64,000 bases of DNA, taken from positions 1 to 64,000 of the forward strand of contig CAJTFB010000010.1 of assembly GCA_910575665.1 (NCBI GenBank), written 5' to 3'. The position numbers and the translations under genes were made by a program. Source of the stretch: Eubacteriaceae bacterium (GTDB lineage Bacteria > Bacillota > Clostridia > Lachnospirales > Lachnospiraceae). The notes beneath the pieces were generated by a model, which saw nothing but the letters and a program-made list of their open reading frames with translations, was not told the origin of the DNA and made no database searches. Positions 52,817 through 61,583 of this stretch are shown here, piece by piece; the first letter of the stretch is position 1; every line of letters begins with the position of its first letter.

Positions 52817-52891
52817 CAGAAATTCCTCGATATTCTGTTGCTAGCAGAACGAAACAGAGTTCAAATTGGCACCGTCGAGAGAAATAAAAAC

Positions 52892-52934
52892 AAAAAATTC
52901 CCAGCAGTTTTTATAAAACTGTCGGGAGTTTTTT
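52892..52934. terminator. Terminator between pfkA and a convergent small gene
   Basis: AAAAAATTCCCAGCAGTTTT and AAAACTGTCGGGAGTTTTTT pair with two mismatches and carry A and T tracts on both sides, so it can work in both directions. Confidence 0.8.
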
Positions 52935-52965
52935 GTAATCAATTATCTTACTTGCTATTTTGTTA

Positions 52966-53238
52966 TCAGTTGGATTCTTCCTCTGTAGCATCAAATGCAG
53001 ATAGATCATCTTCCTGCGTCTCTTCTGCTGAGTCGGAGTCCGTTTCCGGAACATGTATCGTTACATAATCTCTTTGCTCTGAGGCGTCATCCTCATCGTA
53101 AAGATCATTATCAAAATCATCATCGTCATAGTCCTCAAGATAATCTTTCATTAGAACATTTTTCAGGAAATACATGATGCCTCCTATCGTGGCGATTAAA
53201 GCACCTGCTCCAAGAAGAAATTTAAAAAATTTTTTCAT
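52966..53238 (-). CDS. Small single-pass membrane protein with acidic tail, unknown function
   Basis: ATG 53238 has AAAGGA nine bases upstream (ATG 53244 is closer than optimal). The product is about 90 residues: KKFFKFLLGAGALIATIGGIMYFL as a short basic start and membrane helix, then a very acidic tail (LEDYDDDDFDNDLYDEDD, ending EEESN). The charge pattern places the tail outside or the short start inside; it may bind cations or a basic partner. I do not recognise the family. It is convergent with pfkA and stands alone. Confidence 0.65.
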   Translation of the reverse strand: MKKFFKFLLGAGALIATIGGIMYFLKNVLMKDYLEDYDDDDFDNDLYDEDDASEQRDYVTIHVPETDSDSAEETQEDDLSAFDATEEESN

Positions 53239-53262
53239 ATTCATCGTCCTTTCTGTCCGCAT

Positions 53263-53485
53263 GCTTATTATAGCACAAATGGAAATTTATATACATATTT
53301 TACGGGAAAAAATAGAAAATGTAAAGGGTTTTATACAAATCGAATAATGAAATAAATTAAAAATATATTAATTTTGTGAAAAATTATAATTGTAAAATTC
53401 TTTTAGATGTTGTAATATTATCTAATAGGATAACAATTTCATTATTGTGTTACTATTTTATTTATCTTTATGGAGGATATCAAAC
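53263..53485 (+). other. AT-rich divergent intergenic region
   Basis: No gene or hairpin is seen. The region separates the minus-strand acidic membrane protein from the plus-strand DUF6465-like gene and probably contains both promoters. It is too AT-rich to pick single sites with confidence. Confidence 0.4.
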
Positions 53486-53926
53486 ATGGCAGTAGCAAAA
53501 ACAAATGCACCAAAAAAATCCGAACCAGCCGATACCGTCAAAGATCCTGTTGAGACAGCAGTGACAAAGACAGCTGAGGTAGTGGCTTCACCAGAGAAGA
53601 CAGAAGAGAAGAAGACAGCAGAAGTGAAAGAAGAGCCGGAGAAAAAAACAGCAGCGAAGAAAACGACAACAAGAAAAAAAGCTTCAGCAAAAAAAGGCGC
53701 TAAGAGGGGACCAAAACCGGCGGCAGAAAGAACCGTGGAACTTCATGTTCAGTACGGAGGAAGAGAAGTCGCTTATACAGATTTGGTAAACCGTGTCAAA
53801 GAAATGTGGAAAGAGCAGGGAAAACGAGAGACTTCTTTGAAGAGCTTGAATATTTATGTGAAGCCTGATGAATTCAAGGCATATTATGTGATCAATGAGG
53901 AAATTACTGGCGAGATTGATTTTTAA
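53486..53926 (+). CDS. Alanine/lysine-rich protein with a small C-terminal domain (DUF6465-like)
   Basis: ATG 53486 has GGAGG eight bases upstream; the frame starts earlier at 53447 without a site. Residues 1-78 are low complexity, first Thr/Glu-rich and then Lys/Ala-rich like histone or SASP tails (KKTAAKKTTTRKKASAKKGA). Residues 79-146 form a compact domain: VELHVQYGGREVAYTDLVNRV, ending VINEEITGEIDF. I recall this domain in Lachnospiraceae as DUF6465, from memory. The basic tail suggests nucleic-acid binding; this is inference. Confidence 0.75.
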   Translation: MAVAKTNAPKKSEPADTVKDPVETAVTKTAEVVASPEKTEEKKTAEVKEEPEKKTAAKKTTTRKKASAKKGAKRGPKPAAERTVELHVQYGGREVAYTDLVNRVKEMWKEQGKRETSLKSLNIYVKPDEFKAYYVINEEITGEIDF

Positions 53927-53988
53927 TATTTTGCATTTGATGCTTTGCGTTTCAAAAAAATACAACTGGGGTTATGACTTATATTTTA

Positions 53989-54032
53989 AAACCTGGTGAC
54001 CGTATATAAGGAAAAGGTCATCAGGTTTTTTG
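53989..54032. terminator. Terminator between the DUF6465-like and MBL-fold genes
   Basis: AAAACCTGGTGACC and GGTCATCAGGTTTTTT pair with one mismatch; it can serve both convergent genes. Confidence 0.87.
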
Positions 54033-54046
54033 CGTGAGCTCCAAGT

Positions 54047-54748
54047 TTATAATATCTCAAACTGTTTTTTTAGATCCCAGTCCCCATGTCCTGGCATGAT
54101 CAGGGTATCTTCTGAAAGAGCTTCAAGATATGGCTTTGTGACAGCGATATAATCTTTTTTACTGCCCTGGGGAAGCCGGGTGATGATTTTGTGCCCGTTT
54201 ACCAGGCTGTCACCAGTGAAGACGATTTCTGGTGTCAATCCCTGTTGTGATGTCGTGAGGCGGATGCATTGACTGCAGTCGGAGTGCCCAGGTGTGTGGG
54301 TGATTTCTACCTGATAACTACCAAAGGGAAAGCTGATTTCTGACTCAAAGGTCTTATCTGGCTGACAGGAATAATCCAGTTCAAAAAAATCCATGCACAG
54401 TGCTTTCTCTTCTTCTGTTTTGTCCATGATCAATATATTGGAAAAGGCAGCGAGGTTTTTATGGGCATCTTGAATTTTGTTTCCACAACACTCTGAGCAC
54501 AGGAGAGTGCTATTGACTATTTCACGCAGCCAGTTTATGCCAGAGATATGATCATAGTGACTGTGGGTGAGAAGAACCAAAGCGTGGGTAAGTGTATCTA
54601 AAACAGAAATGGCCTCGTCTGAAATAAGAGGATCTATGATCAGAGCTTCTTTTGGATTTTGGTCATTTATCATTATATACATTCGGGAGTCCAAAGCTGG
54701 CATAGAATAGACAAAGATTTTAGTGTTTTGTGTGGTGTAATGATTCAT
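54047..54748 (-). CDS. Metallo-beta-lactamase-fold hydrolase (glyoxalase II-like)
   Basis: The 233-residue protein has the metal ligands of the MBL fold: THSHYDH, a His in THTPGHSDCS, Asp in FTGDSLV and a final His in PGHGD. This set matches hydroxyacylglutathione hydrolase-like enzymes. No second domain is present, and thiol cofactor or substrate cannot be told. It has no signal peptide. The AGGAGG site is eight bases upstream. The gene is single, convergent with the DUF6465-like gene and bordered upstream by the palindromic repeat. Confidence 0.85.
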   Translation of the reverse strand: MNHYTTQNTKIFVYSMPALDSRMYIMINDQNPKEALIIDPLISDEAISVLDTLTHALVLLTHSHYDHISGINWLREIVNSTLLCSECCGNKIQDAHKNLAAFSNILIMDKTEEEKALCMDFFELDYSCQPDKTFESEISFPFGSYQVEITHTPGHSDCSQCIRLTTSQQGLTPEIVFTGDSLVNGHKIITRLPQGSKKDYIAVTKPYLEALSEDTLIMPGHGDWDLKKQFEIL

Positions 54749-54774
54749 CGTCGTCCTCCTTTTAAAATTATTCT

Positions 54775-54935
54775 AGGGTGTGTCTGAAAACTGCTTTCTG
54801 CGGGCTGTGCGGCACAATTTGTAGGAGATTTATGCCGAATGAGGGAGGCGTAGCGGGCTACGTTGACCGAATGAGGTATAATCTCCTACAAATTGGGGCG
54901 TGTAGAACGTAGGAATGAGTTTTCAGACACGCCCT
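54775..54935. repeat. 161-bp nested palindromic element (MITE-like)
   Basis: The outer arms AGGGTGTGTCTGAAAACT and AGTTTTCAGACACGCCCT pair with one mismatch. Inner arms CAATTTGTAGGAGATT (54815-54830) and AATCTCCTACAAATTG (54880-54895) pair perfectly, and the centre CGTAGCGGGCTACG (54849-54862) forms a last hairpin. The whole can fold as one cruciform. It has no coding capacity. Similar elements exist, as I recall, in many copies in Lachnospiraceae genomes. Confidence 0.85.
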
Positions 54936-55012
54936 AAGCTGATATTAGAATTTTAACAGGGACAGGTGGGAAAGTCAAACTTTGTATGTGGGAATTTTCT
55001 ATTATAATTTCA

Positions 55013-55041
55013 TTGAATATAAAAGATAGATGTGGTAAAAT
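55013..55041 (+). promoter_or_regulatory. Sigma-A promoter of pyrE
   Basis: TTGAAT (55013-55018) and TAAAAT (55036-55041) are separated by 17 bp. The leader to the start codon is about 60 bases, without an obvious attenuator. Confidence 0.75.
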
Positions 55042-55107
55042 GGGGAAAATATTTAATGGTTTTTTTCTTAGCTTGATGATGCCAATATAACAGGAGGTTT
55101 TAGACAG

Positions 55108-55779
55108 ATGGAAGCATACAAAGAAGAATTTATCGAATTTATGGTTGAATCCGATGTATTAAAATTTGGAGATTTTACTTTGAAAAGTGGGCGCAAGTCG
55201 CCATTTTTTATGAATGCCGGAGCTTATGTAACGGGATCACAGCTGTCCAGGTTGGGTGAGTACTATGCAAAGGCGATTCATGATACATATGGTGATGATT
55301 TTGATGTGCTTTTTGGTCCGGCTTACAAGGGAATTCCTCTGAGTGTGGTGACGGCCATTGCGTTTCATAAACTGTACAGAAAAGAGATCCGCTATTGCTC
55401 CAACCGGAAAGAGGCGAAGGACCACGGCGATACGGGGATTCTTCTTGGCAGCAAGATCAAGGATGGGGACAAGGTTGTCATTATCGAGGATGTGACTACT
55501 TCTGGTAAGTCCATTGAGGAGACCTTCCCTATTGTCAAGGCACAGGGAGATGTGAAGATCATTGGGCTGATGGTGTCTTTAAACCGTATGGAAAAGGGGA
55601 AGACCGACCAGTGCGCGCTGGATGAAATCAAAGAGGTGTATGGTATGGAGACTGGCGCGATTGTTACGATGGAAGAAGTGGTTAGCCATCTTTATAACAA
55701 GCCTTGTCAGGGGAAAATAGTAATAGATGATGAGATGAAGGCAAAGATTGATGCCTATTACAAGGAGTATGGGGCATAA
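55108..55779 (+). CDS. pyrE: Orotate phosphoribosyltransferase
   Basis: The 223-residue enzyme has the PRPP-binding motif VVIIEDVTTSGKS, the orotate region LKSGRKSPFFMNAG and GPAYKGIPLS. It makes orotidine 5'-phosphate from orotate and PRPP in pyrimidine synthesis. AGGAGG precedes ATG 55108. It stands apart from other pyr genes and has its own promoter. The last 60 bases are repeated, with five changes, just after the stop codon. Confidence 0.95.
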   Translation: MEAYKEEFIEFMVESDVLKFGDFTLKSGRKSPFFMNAGAYVTGSQLSRLGEYYAKAIHDTYGDDFDVLFGPAYKGIPLSVVTAIAFHKLYRKEIRYCSNRKEAKDHGDTGILLGSKIKDGDKVVIIEDVTTSGKSIEETFPIVKAQGDVKIIGLMVSLNRMEKGKTDQCALDEIKEVYGMETGAIVTMEEVVSHLYNKPCQGKIVIDDEMKAKIDAYYKEYGA

Positions 55780-55795
55780 ATAAGCTTTATGAATT

Positions 55796-55855
55796 GTAAT
55801 AGATGATAAAATGAAAGCAAAGATCGATGCCTATTACGAGGAGTATGGGGCATAA
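55796..55855 (+). pseudogene. Duplicated 3' end of pyrE
   Basis: Sixty bases repeat the final 19 codons and stop of pyrE (55720-55779) with five substitutions, two of them silent. The copy would read VIDDKMKAKIDAYYEEYGA and then stop. It has no start. It looks like the remnant left by replacement of an older pyrE allele or by a partial tandem duplication. Confidence 0.85.
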
Positions 55856-55876
55856 TAACGCCAAATTTATGTGTAG

Positions 55877-55943
55877 AAAATGCTGTCTGTAGACCAGCTC
55901 AGGGCTGACCTTGAGTAGAAAAGGTTTGTGGTCAGCATTTTTT
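55877..55943 (+). terminator. Terminator after pyrE and its duplicated tail
   Basis: AAAATGCTG...GACCA and TGGTC-AGCATTTTTT form a stem with an internal loop and end in a T run, after a smaller inner hairpin (CAGCTCAGGGCTG). Confidence 0.75.
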
Positions 55944-56003
55944 AATGGAAAAAATATACAAGATATGGTAAAATGTCAAAAGTGATATAGAGGAGGGAGA
56001 AAT

Positions 56004-57413
56004 ATGGTTCAGATTCCTGAAAAGGTAGAGTATATACTTGATACTTTGAAAGCAAACAATTTTGAGGGATATGTCGTGGGAGGCTGCGTGCGGGACAGCG
56101 TGCTGGGACGGATACCTGGCGATTGGGATATTACCACATCGGCAAAACCAGAGGAAGTGAAAAAGATATTCCGGAAGACAGTGGATACAGGAATTGAACA
56201 TGGCACTGTGACGGTGATCCTTGGGGGAGAAGGATTTGAGGTGACTACCTATCGGGTAGATGGTAAATATGAGGATCACAGACATCCTACAGAAGTAGAA
56301 TTTACCCCTGATCTGAAAGAAGATCTGAAACGAAGAGACTTTACCATCAATGCTATGGCGTACAATCCAGAAAAAGGGATCGTGGACCTGTTTGATGGTA
56401 TAAAAGATCTGAAACACTGCTGTATTCGATGTGTGGGAGAGCCGGAGGAGCGATTCTCAGAGGATGCCTTGAGGATGCTTCGGGGGATACGCTTTGCTGG
56501 CCAACTGGATTTCACGATTGAAGAGCACACACTGGAAGCGATACAGAAACAATCCGTATCCATTGGAAAGGTGAGTGTGGAACGGATCCGGACCGAGATC
56601 ACGAAACTGCTTTTGTCAAAAAGACCAGATAAACTGCTTCTGGCTGAAAGGACGGGATTATGTGAAAGTTTTCTTCCTGAATTTTCTATGATGCTAGGGA
56701 CGGCGCAGAATCATCCACATCATTCTTTTGATGTGGGTCATCACTCCCTGTTGGTAGTCAGGAATGCGAGAGAACTAGGGGAAAAATTACGAAAGAAAGA
56801 AGCGGGGATACCCCAGCCCTATGATGGAGATTTCAGAACAGAGAAGGTGGATACGATTCTGGTGTTTGCCGCACTGCTTCATGATGTGGGAAAGCCTCCT
56901 TGTAAGACGACTGACGAAAAGGGCGTGGATCATTTTCATGGACATGCAGAAGTGGGCAGCCAGATGGCACATAATATCATGCGTCGGTTGCGGTTTGACA
57001 ACGATACGGTGAATATGGTCACGAAGATCGTCCGGTTTCATGAAAGACGTTATGCTGGCAGCCGGAAAGCAATGCGCCGGCTGATGAGCCAGGCAGGGGT
57101 AGAGGTTATGCCTTATCTGTTTATCATTCAGGAGGCGGATGTTCTCTCCCAAAGCGAGTATATGCGTGAAGAAAAACTGGCGCGCATAAATGAGGGAAGG
57201 CGTGTCTTTGCAGAGATTTTGAGGCAGAAAGAGGCGGTTTGTCTTCAGGATCTGGAAGTCACCGGTAAGGATCTGTTAGATCTTGGTGTTCCCCGGGGAC
57301 CACAGGTGGGAAAAGTACTTAGGGAGCTGCTGGACATCGTAATTGATTCCCCAGAGAAAAATAATAGAAAACTTCTTTTGACAGAGGCCAAAAAACGTAT
57401 TACAATAGAATAG
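56004..57413 (+). CDS. cca: CCA tRNA nucleotidyltransferase with HD domain
   Basis: The 469-residue class II enzyme has the polymerase motif GGCVRDSVLGRIPGDWDI (Asp pair DWD), the RRDFTINAMAYNP motif, ERFSEDALRMLRGIRFA and a central HD domain (HHSLLVVRNA, ALLHDVGKPP, HFHGHAEVGSQM). It adds or repairs the CCA end of tRNAs; the HD part can give phosphohydrolase activity. GGAGGG precedes ATG 56004 and an extended -10 (TGGTAAAAT) lies about 30 bp upstream. Confidence 0.95.
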   Translation: MVQIPEKVEYILDTLKANNFEGYVVGGCVRDSVLGRIPGDWDITTSAKPEEVKKIFRKTVDTGIEHGTVTVILGGEGFEVTTYRVDGKYEDHRHPTEVEFTPDLKEDLKRRDFTINAMAYNPEKGIVDLFDGIKDLKHCCIRCVGEPEERFSEDALRMLRGIRFAGQLDFTIEEHTLEAIQKQSVSIGKVSVERIRTEITKLLLSKRPDKLLLAERTGLCESFLPEFSMMLGTAQNHPHHSFDVGHHSLLVVRNARELGEKLRKKEAGIPQPYDGDFRTEKVDTILVFAALLHDVGKPPCKTTDEKGVDHFHGHAEVGSQMAHNIMRRLRFDNDTVNMVTKIVRFHERRYAGSRKAMRRLMSQAGVEVMPYLFIIQEADVLSQSEYMREEKLARINEGRRVFAEILRQKEAVCLQDLEVTGKDLLDLGVPRGPQVGKVLRELLDIVIDSPEKNNRKLLLTEAKKRITIE

Positions 57414-57481
57414 GGTAAATGAAATGTATTTTAAGGATACTCAAAGACACGTCGATATGCAGATGAAAGGTTGAGGGATAT

Positions 57482-59380
57482 ATGTTTTCAAATGGAAGAA
57501 AAACAATAGGATTAATGATATTTAATACGTATGCCGATTTTCAGAGTCAGATCTGCTGGGGAATGGCAGAGCGTGCCGAACAGTTGGGATATAATCTTGC
57601 CATTATTTCCAGTTATGGAAGCTATGGTACCTATCAGGAATATTATCAGGGAGAGATGATGATATTTGATCTTCCGTCTTATGATGAATTTGCAGGGATT
57701 GTCGTTGCCTTTGATACCTTTAATATCCCAGCAGCAAGAGACCGTATATTGGAACATATTCAGGAAGAAGCGGACTGCCCGGTGGTTAGTCTCCGGGAAA
57801 GACTGGTGGGAGTAAATAATATTCTGATCGATGAACATCATTCCATGGAGGGAGTGATCCGTCATATTGTCGAAGAACATGGCAAGAAAGACATCGCTTT
57901 TATGACAGGACACCAGGGGCGGTTTGACGCCGAAGCGAGGCTTCGCTGTTTTCGAAAAGCGATGGAAAAGTATGAACTGCCTGTCAATGACCACAGGATA
58001 TTTTATGGGGATTTCTGGCGGGAAAAGGGAAAAGAAGCCTGTGACTGGTTTGGCCAGGGAGGACAGTATCCGGAGGCGATCCTATGCGCCAATGACTATA
58101 TGGCGCTGTCTGTGATTGATGAGTTGTATGAGCGGGGGGTAAGAGTTCCAGAAGATGTGCTGGTAACCGGTTTTGACGGAGTGGAGGAAGGTGTTGTTTA
58201 CAGCCCGTCTCTTACAACACTGCATGTGGATTTTAAAGAAATGGCTTATGGCGCAGTAGATCTAATACACAAGCACCAGGATGATGATCTGGTGGAAGAC
58301 GTCTTTGTCTCTACAAAAGTAGTCGCCAGGGAATCCTGTGGCTGCCTGGAAAGAGGCCATTCATCTACGATCGCACAGAGATGCGCCCAGCATAAGTTTG
58401 GTGCAAGATCAGAAAATCTGGAGATGCAGTTTAGTTTTATGGCGATTGATTTCAATCAGGTTTCTTCCATCGAGGAAATGCATCAGGTGATCTCAAAATA
58501 CATATATAATATTGAAAATATTAAAAATTATGTGATCTGTCTGAGAGAGGACGTGGAAGAAAATAAAGTCAGATTCCGGGGGTACTCGGACACCATGCAT
58601 GTACGTACTGCCATAAAGGAGCGGCTGGATATGGGAGAGGTGGATATTCCCTTTGAAAGAAAACTGCTTCTGCCAGAGGGGATGAACTCCGATGAACCGC
58701 AATGCTACTTTTTCTATCCCGTCCATTTTCAGGACAGTTGTTTTGGATACGAAGCCTACAGCTTTTTGAACCATGAAAGCTACGGGACAGCATATGTGCG
58801 CTGGACGATCGCGGTATCCAATGCAATTCATAACATATTGTCCCAGAAAAAGATGAATGATCTGATTGTAGAACTTGAAAATATGTATATACAGGATGTT
58901 CTCACGGGACTTTATAACCGGCGGGGCTTTGAAAAGTATGGAAGAATGCAGTTTTCCAAAGCAAGGGCAAGAGATAGTATCATCTGTGTGATTGGAATCG
59001 ATCTGGATGGTCTGAAGCCGATTAATGATATCTATGGCCATCACGAAGGAGATTCTGCGCTTCGGGCAGTGGGCTATGCGATCCAGGAGGCTGCGATTCA
59101 GGGGCAGATCGGCGCACGCATCGGAGGGGATGAATTTGAGGTAATCTTCCCCTGCCGGGATAAGACGGATGTGAAAAATTGGATCCAGGTTTTTGAGGAA
59201 AGTTTGGATAAATTTAATCAAAAATCCCAAAAGCCCTATGATGTACATGCCAGCTGGGGTTATAAGATCGGTATACCGACGGTAAACGATACCATCGAGA
59301 GCTACATGAACGAAAGTGATGATATCATGTATAAAAATAAAGTGGCAAATAAGATGAGTAGAAATGAAGCGCTTCGATAA
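57482..59380 (+). CDS. Cytoplasmic LacI-type ligand-binding domain fused to a GGDEF diguanylate cyclase
   Basis: Residues about 8-290 are a periplasmic-binding-protein-like domain of the LacI/GalR type (KTIGLMIFNTYADFQSQICWG, EAILCANDYMALSVIDELYE, VLVTGFDGVEEG). There is no HTH in front and no signal peptide or membrane helix. A cysteine pair (ESCGC) follows, then a middle region (about 310-450) and a GGDEF domain from DVLTGLYNRRGF to the end. GGDEF is intact at 548-552, with the substrate segment DLDGLKPINDIYGHHEGD. There is no RxxD inhibitory site before it. The protein should make cyclic di-GMP in response to a small molecule, perhaps a sugar. It is followed by tex 39 bp on. Confidence 0.9.
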   Translation: MFSNGRKTIGLMIFNTYADFQSQICWGMAERAEQLGYNLAIISSYGSYGTYQEYYQGEMMIFDLPSYDEFAGIVVAFDTFNIPAARDRILEHIQEEADCPVVSLRERLVGVNNILIDEHHSMEGVIRHIVEEHGKKDIAFMTGHQGRFDAEARLRCFRKAMEKYELPVNDHRIFYGDFWREKGKEACDWFGQGGQYPEAILCANDYMALSVIDELYERGVRVPEDVLVTGFDGVEEGVVYSPSLTTLHVDFKEMAYGAVDLIHKHQDDDLVEDVFVSTKVVARESCGCLERGHSSTIAQRCAQHKFGARSENLEMQFSFMAIDFNQVSSIEEMHQVISKYIYNIENIKNYVICLREDVEENKVRFRGYSDTMHVRTAIKERLDMGEVDIPFERKLLLPEGMNSDEPQCYFFYPVHFQDSCFGYEAYSFLNHESYGTAYVRWTIAVSNAIHNILSQKKMNDLIVELENMYIQDVLTGLYNRRGFEKYGRMQFSKARARDSIICVIGIDLDGLKPINDIYGHHEGDSALRAVGYAIQEAAIQGQIGARIGGDEFEVIFPCRDKTDVKNWIQVFEESLDKFNQKSQKPYDVHASWGYKIGIPTVNDTIESYMNESDDIMYKNKVANKMSRNEALR

Positions 59381-59419
59381 ACAAAAGGGTGCTGCATGAA
59401 TGTATTATGGGAGGAAAAG

Positions 59420-61561
59420 ATGGATATAAATCAAAAAATAGCGGAAGAGCTTGAGATAAAAATATGGCAGGTAGATGCTGTTGTCAAATTGATCGACGAG
59501 GGAAATACGATACCTTTTATCGCTAGGTACCGAAAAGAACAGCATGGTGCGCTGGATGATGAGCAGCTTCGTAATCTCAATGAGCGCCTTACCTACTTGA
59601 GAAATCTAGAGGAGAAGAAAGAGCAGGTACTCGCCAGCATCGAAGAACAGGGGAAACTGACAGAAGAACTCCGAGAACAGATTCTGGCAGCACAGACCCA
59701 GGTTATGGTGGAGGATTTATATCGTCCTTACCGTCCGAAACGCCGTACCAGAGCGACGATTGCGAAGGAAAAGGGATTGGAAGGCCTGGCGAATATCATT
59801 TTGCTTCAGATGACAGATCGTTCACTGGAAGAAGAGGCGGCAGAATATCTGTCAGAGGAAAAAGGTGTAAGCACCGCCCAGGATGCGATTCAGGGAGCGA
59901 TGGATATCATTGCGGAATCTGTGGCAGACGAGGCGGACTATCGGATTTATATCCGTAAACTGACGATGGAAGAAGGTGTCCTTGTCTCATTGGCGAAGGA
60001 TGAAAAAGAAAAGTCAGTATATGAAAATTATTATGAATTCGAAGAAGCGGTCAAAAAGATCACGGGCTATCGGATTCTTGCCATTAACCGAGGGGAAAAA
60101 GAAAAGTTTCTCACAGTAAAGATTCAGGCGCCAGAGGAACGGATTCAGAGATATCTGGAAAAAAAAGTAATTACAAGAGAAAATCCGAATACCACGGAAT
60201 GCCTGAAGGAAACACTGGTAGACAGCTATAAGAGACTTATCGCACCCTCCATCGAGAGGGAGATCCGCAATGAACTGACAGAGAAAGCAGAGGATGGGGC
60301 GATCAAGGTTTTTGGGAAAAATCTGACCCAGCTACTGATGCAGCCCCCCATCACTGGTCAGGTAGTACTGGGGTGGGATCCGGCGTTTCGTACCGGCTGT
60401 AAACTGGCAGTGGTGGATGAGACCGGCAAAGTTTTGGATACGGTTGTGGTCTATCCCACAGAGCCCCAAAATAAGGTGGCAGAGACAAAGAAGATTGTCA
60501 AAGGTTTTATTGAAAAATATAATGTGACGTTGATTTCAGTGGGAAATGGAACGGCCTCCAGAGAATCTGAGATGGTGATCGTGGACATGCTGAAAGAGAT
60601 CAACAAACCAGTTCAGTATGTGATTGTCAACGAGGCGGGAGCATCGGTGTATTCCGCAAGCAAACTTGCCACGGAGGAATTCCCCAAATTTGATGTGGGG
60701 CAGAGAAGCGCTGTATCCATCGCAAGACGGTTACAGGATCCTCTGGCGGAGCTGGTGAAGATCGATCCCAAATCCATCGGAGTCGGACAGTATCAGCATG
60801 ATATGAACCAGAAAAAGTTGAGCGAAGCACTTTCCGCGGTGGTAGAGGATTGTGTGAATAATGTCGGTGTGGATCTGAATACGGCATCCGCATCTCTTCT
60901 GGAATATATTTCTGGTATTTCCAAGCCTATCGCTAAAAATATTGTGGCATACCGGGAAGAGAATGGACGTTTTACCAGCCGTAAGCAGCTTCTGAAGGTG
61001 GCGAAACTGGGGCCGAAGGCCTTTGAGCAATGTGCTGGATTTATGAGGATCAGCGATGGGAAAAACCCACTGGATGCTACCAGTGTGCATCCAGAATCCT
61101 ATCAGGCGGCAGAGGGGCTTCTGAAGATGGTTGGCCTTGCTCCGGAAGATATTCGCGGTGGTATTGTAGGACTTTCTCTTCTGGCAAAAGACCGTAAGGG
61201 GCTGGCGTCAAAGCTGGATGTGGGCGAATTGACTCTGGAGGATATTGTTAAAGAACTGGAAAAGCCAGGGCGAGATCCACGGGAGGAGATGCCCAAACCG
61301 GTACTTCGCACTGATGTGTTGGAGATGAAAGATCTCACGGAGGGGATGATCTTGAAAGGTACTGTGCGCAATGTTATAGACTTTGGTGCCTTTGTTGATA
61401 TCGGGGTTCATCAGGACGGTCTGGTACATATTTCCAAACTCACGGATAAGAAGTTTGTGAAGCATCCTCTGGAGGTTGTCAGCGTGGGAGATGTGGTAGA
61501 AGTCAAGGTGCTGTCTGTGGATCTACAGAAGAAACGCATTCAGCTGTCGATGATCTTATAG
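59420..61561 (+). CDS. tex: Tex-family RNA-binding transcription accessory protein
   Basis: The 713-residue protein starts at ATG 59420, six bases after GGGAGG; ATG 59396 lacks a site. It has the Tex N-terminal helices (VKLIDEGNTIPFIARYRKEQ), a YqgF-like domain (LGWDPAFRTGCKLAVVD), helix-hairpin-helix motifs (YREENGRFTSRKQLLKV) and a C-terminal S1 domain (GMILKGTVRNVIDFGAFVDIG). Tex binds nucleic acid and influences transcription and toxin genes in several bacteria; its exact activity is unsettled. Confidence 0.95.
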   Translation: MDINQKIAEELEIKIWQVDAVVKLIDEGNTIPFIARYRKEQHGALDDEQLRNLNERLTYLRNLEEKKEQVLASIEEQGKLTEELREQILAAQTQVMVEDLYRPYRPKRRTRATIAKEKGLEGLANIILLQMTDRSLEEEAAEYLSEEKGVSTAQDAIQGAMDIIAESVADEADYRIYIRKLTMEEGVLVSLAKDEKEKSVYENYYEFEEAVKKITGYRILAINRGEKEKFLTVKIQAPEERIQRYLEKKVITRENPNTTECLKETLVDSYKRLIAPSIEREIRNELTEKAEDGAIKVFGKNLTQLLMQPPITGQVVLGWDPAFRTGCKLAVVDETGKVLDTVVVYPTEPQNKVAETKKIVKGFIEKYNVTLISVGNGTASRESEMVIVDMLKEINKPVQYVIVNEAGASVYSASKLATEEFPKFDVGQRSAVSIARRLQDPLAELVKIDPKSIGVGQYQHDMNQKKLSEALSAVVEDCVNNVGVDLNTASASLLEYISGISKPIAKNIVAYREENGRFTSRKQLLKVAKLGPKAFEQCAGFMRISDGKNPLDATSVHPESYQAAEGLLKMVGLAPEDIRGGIVGLSLLAKDRKGLASKLDVGELTLEDIVKELEKPGRDPREEMPKPVLRTDVLEMKDLTEGMILKGTVRNVIDFGAFVDIGVHQDGLVHISKLTDKKFVKHPLEVVSVGDVVEVKVLSVDLQKKRIQLSMIL

Positions 61562-61583
61562 GTTGTTTGGAGGTTTGTTTTGG

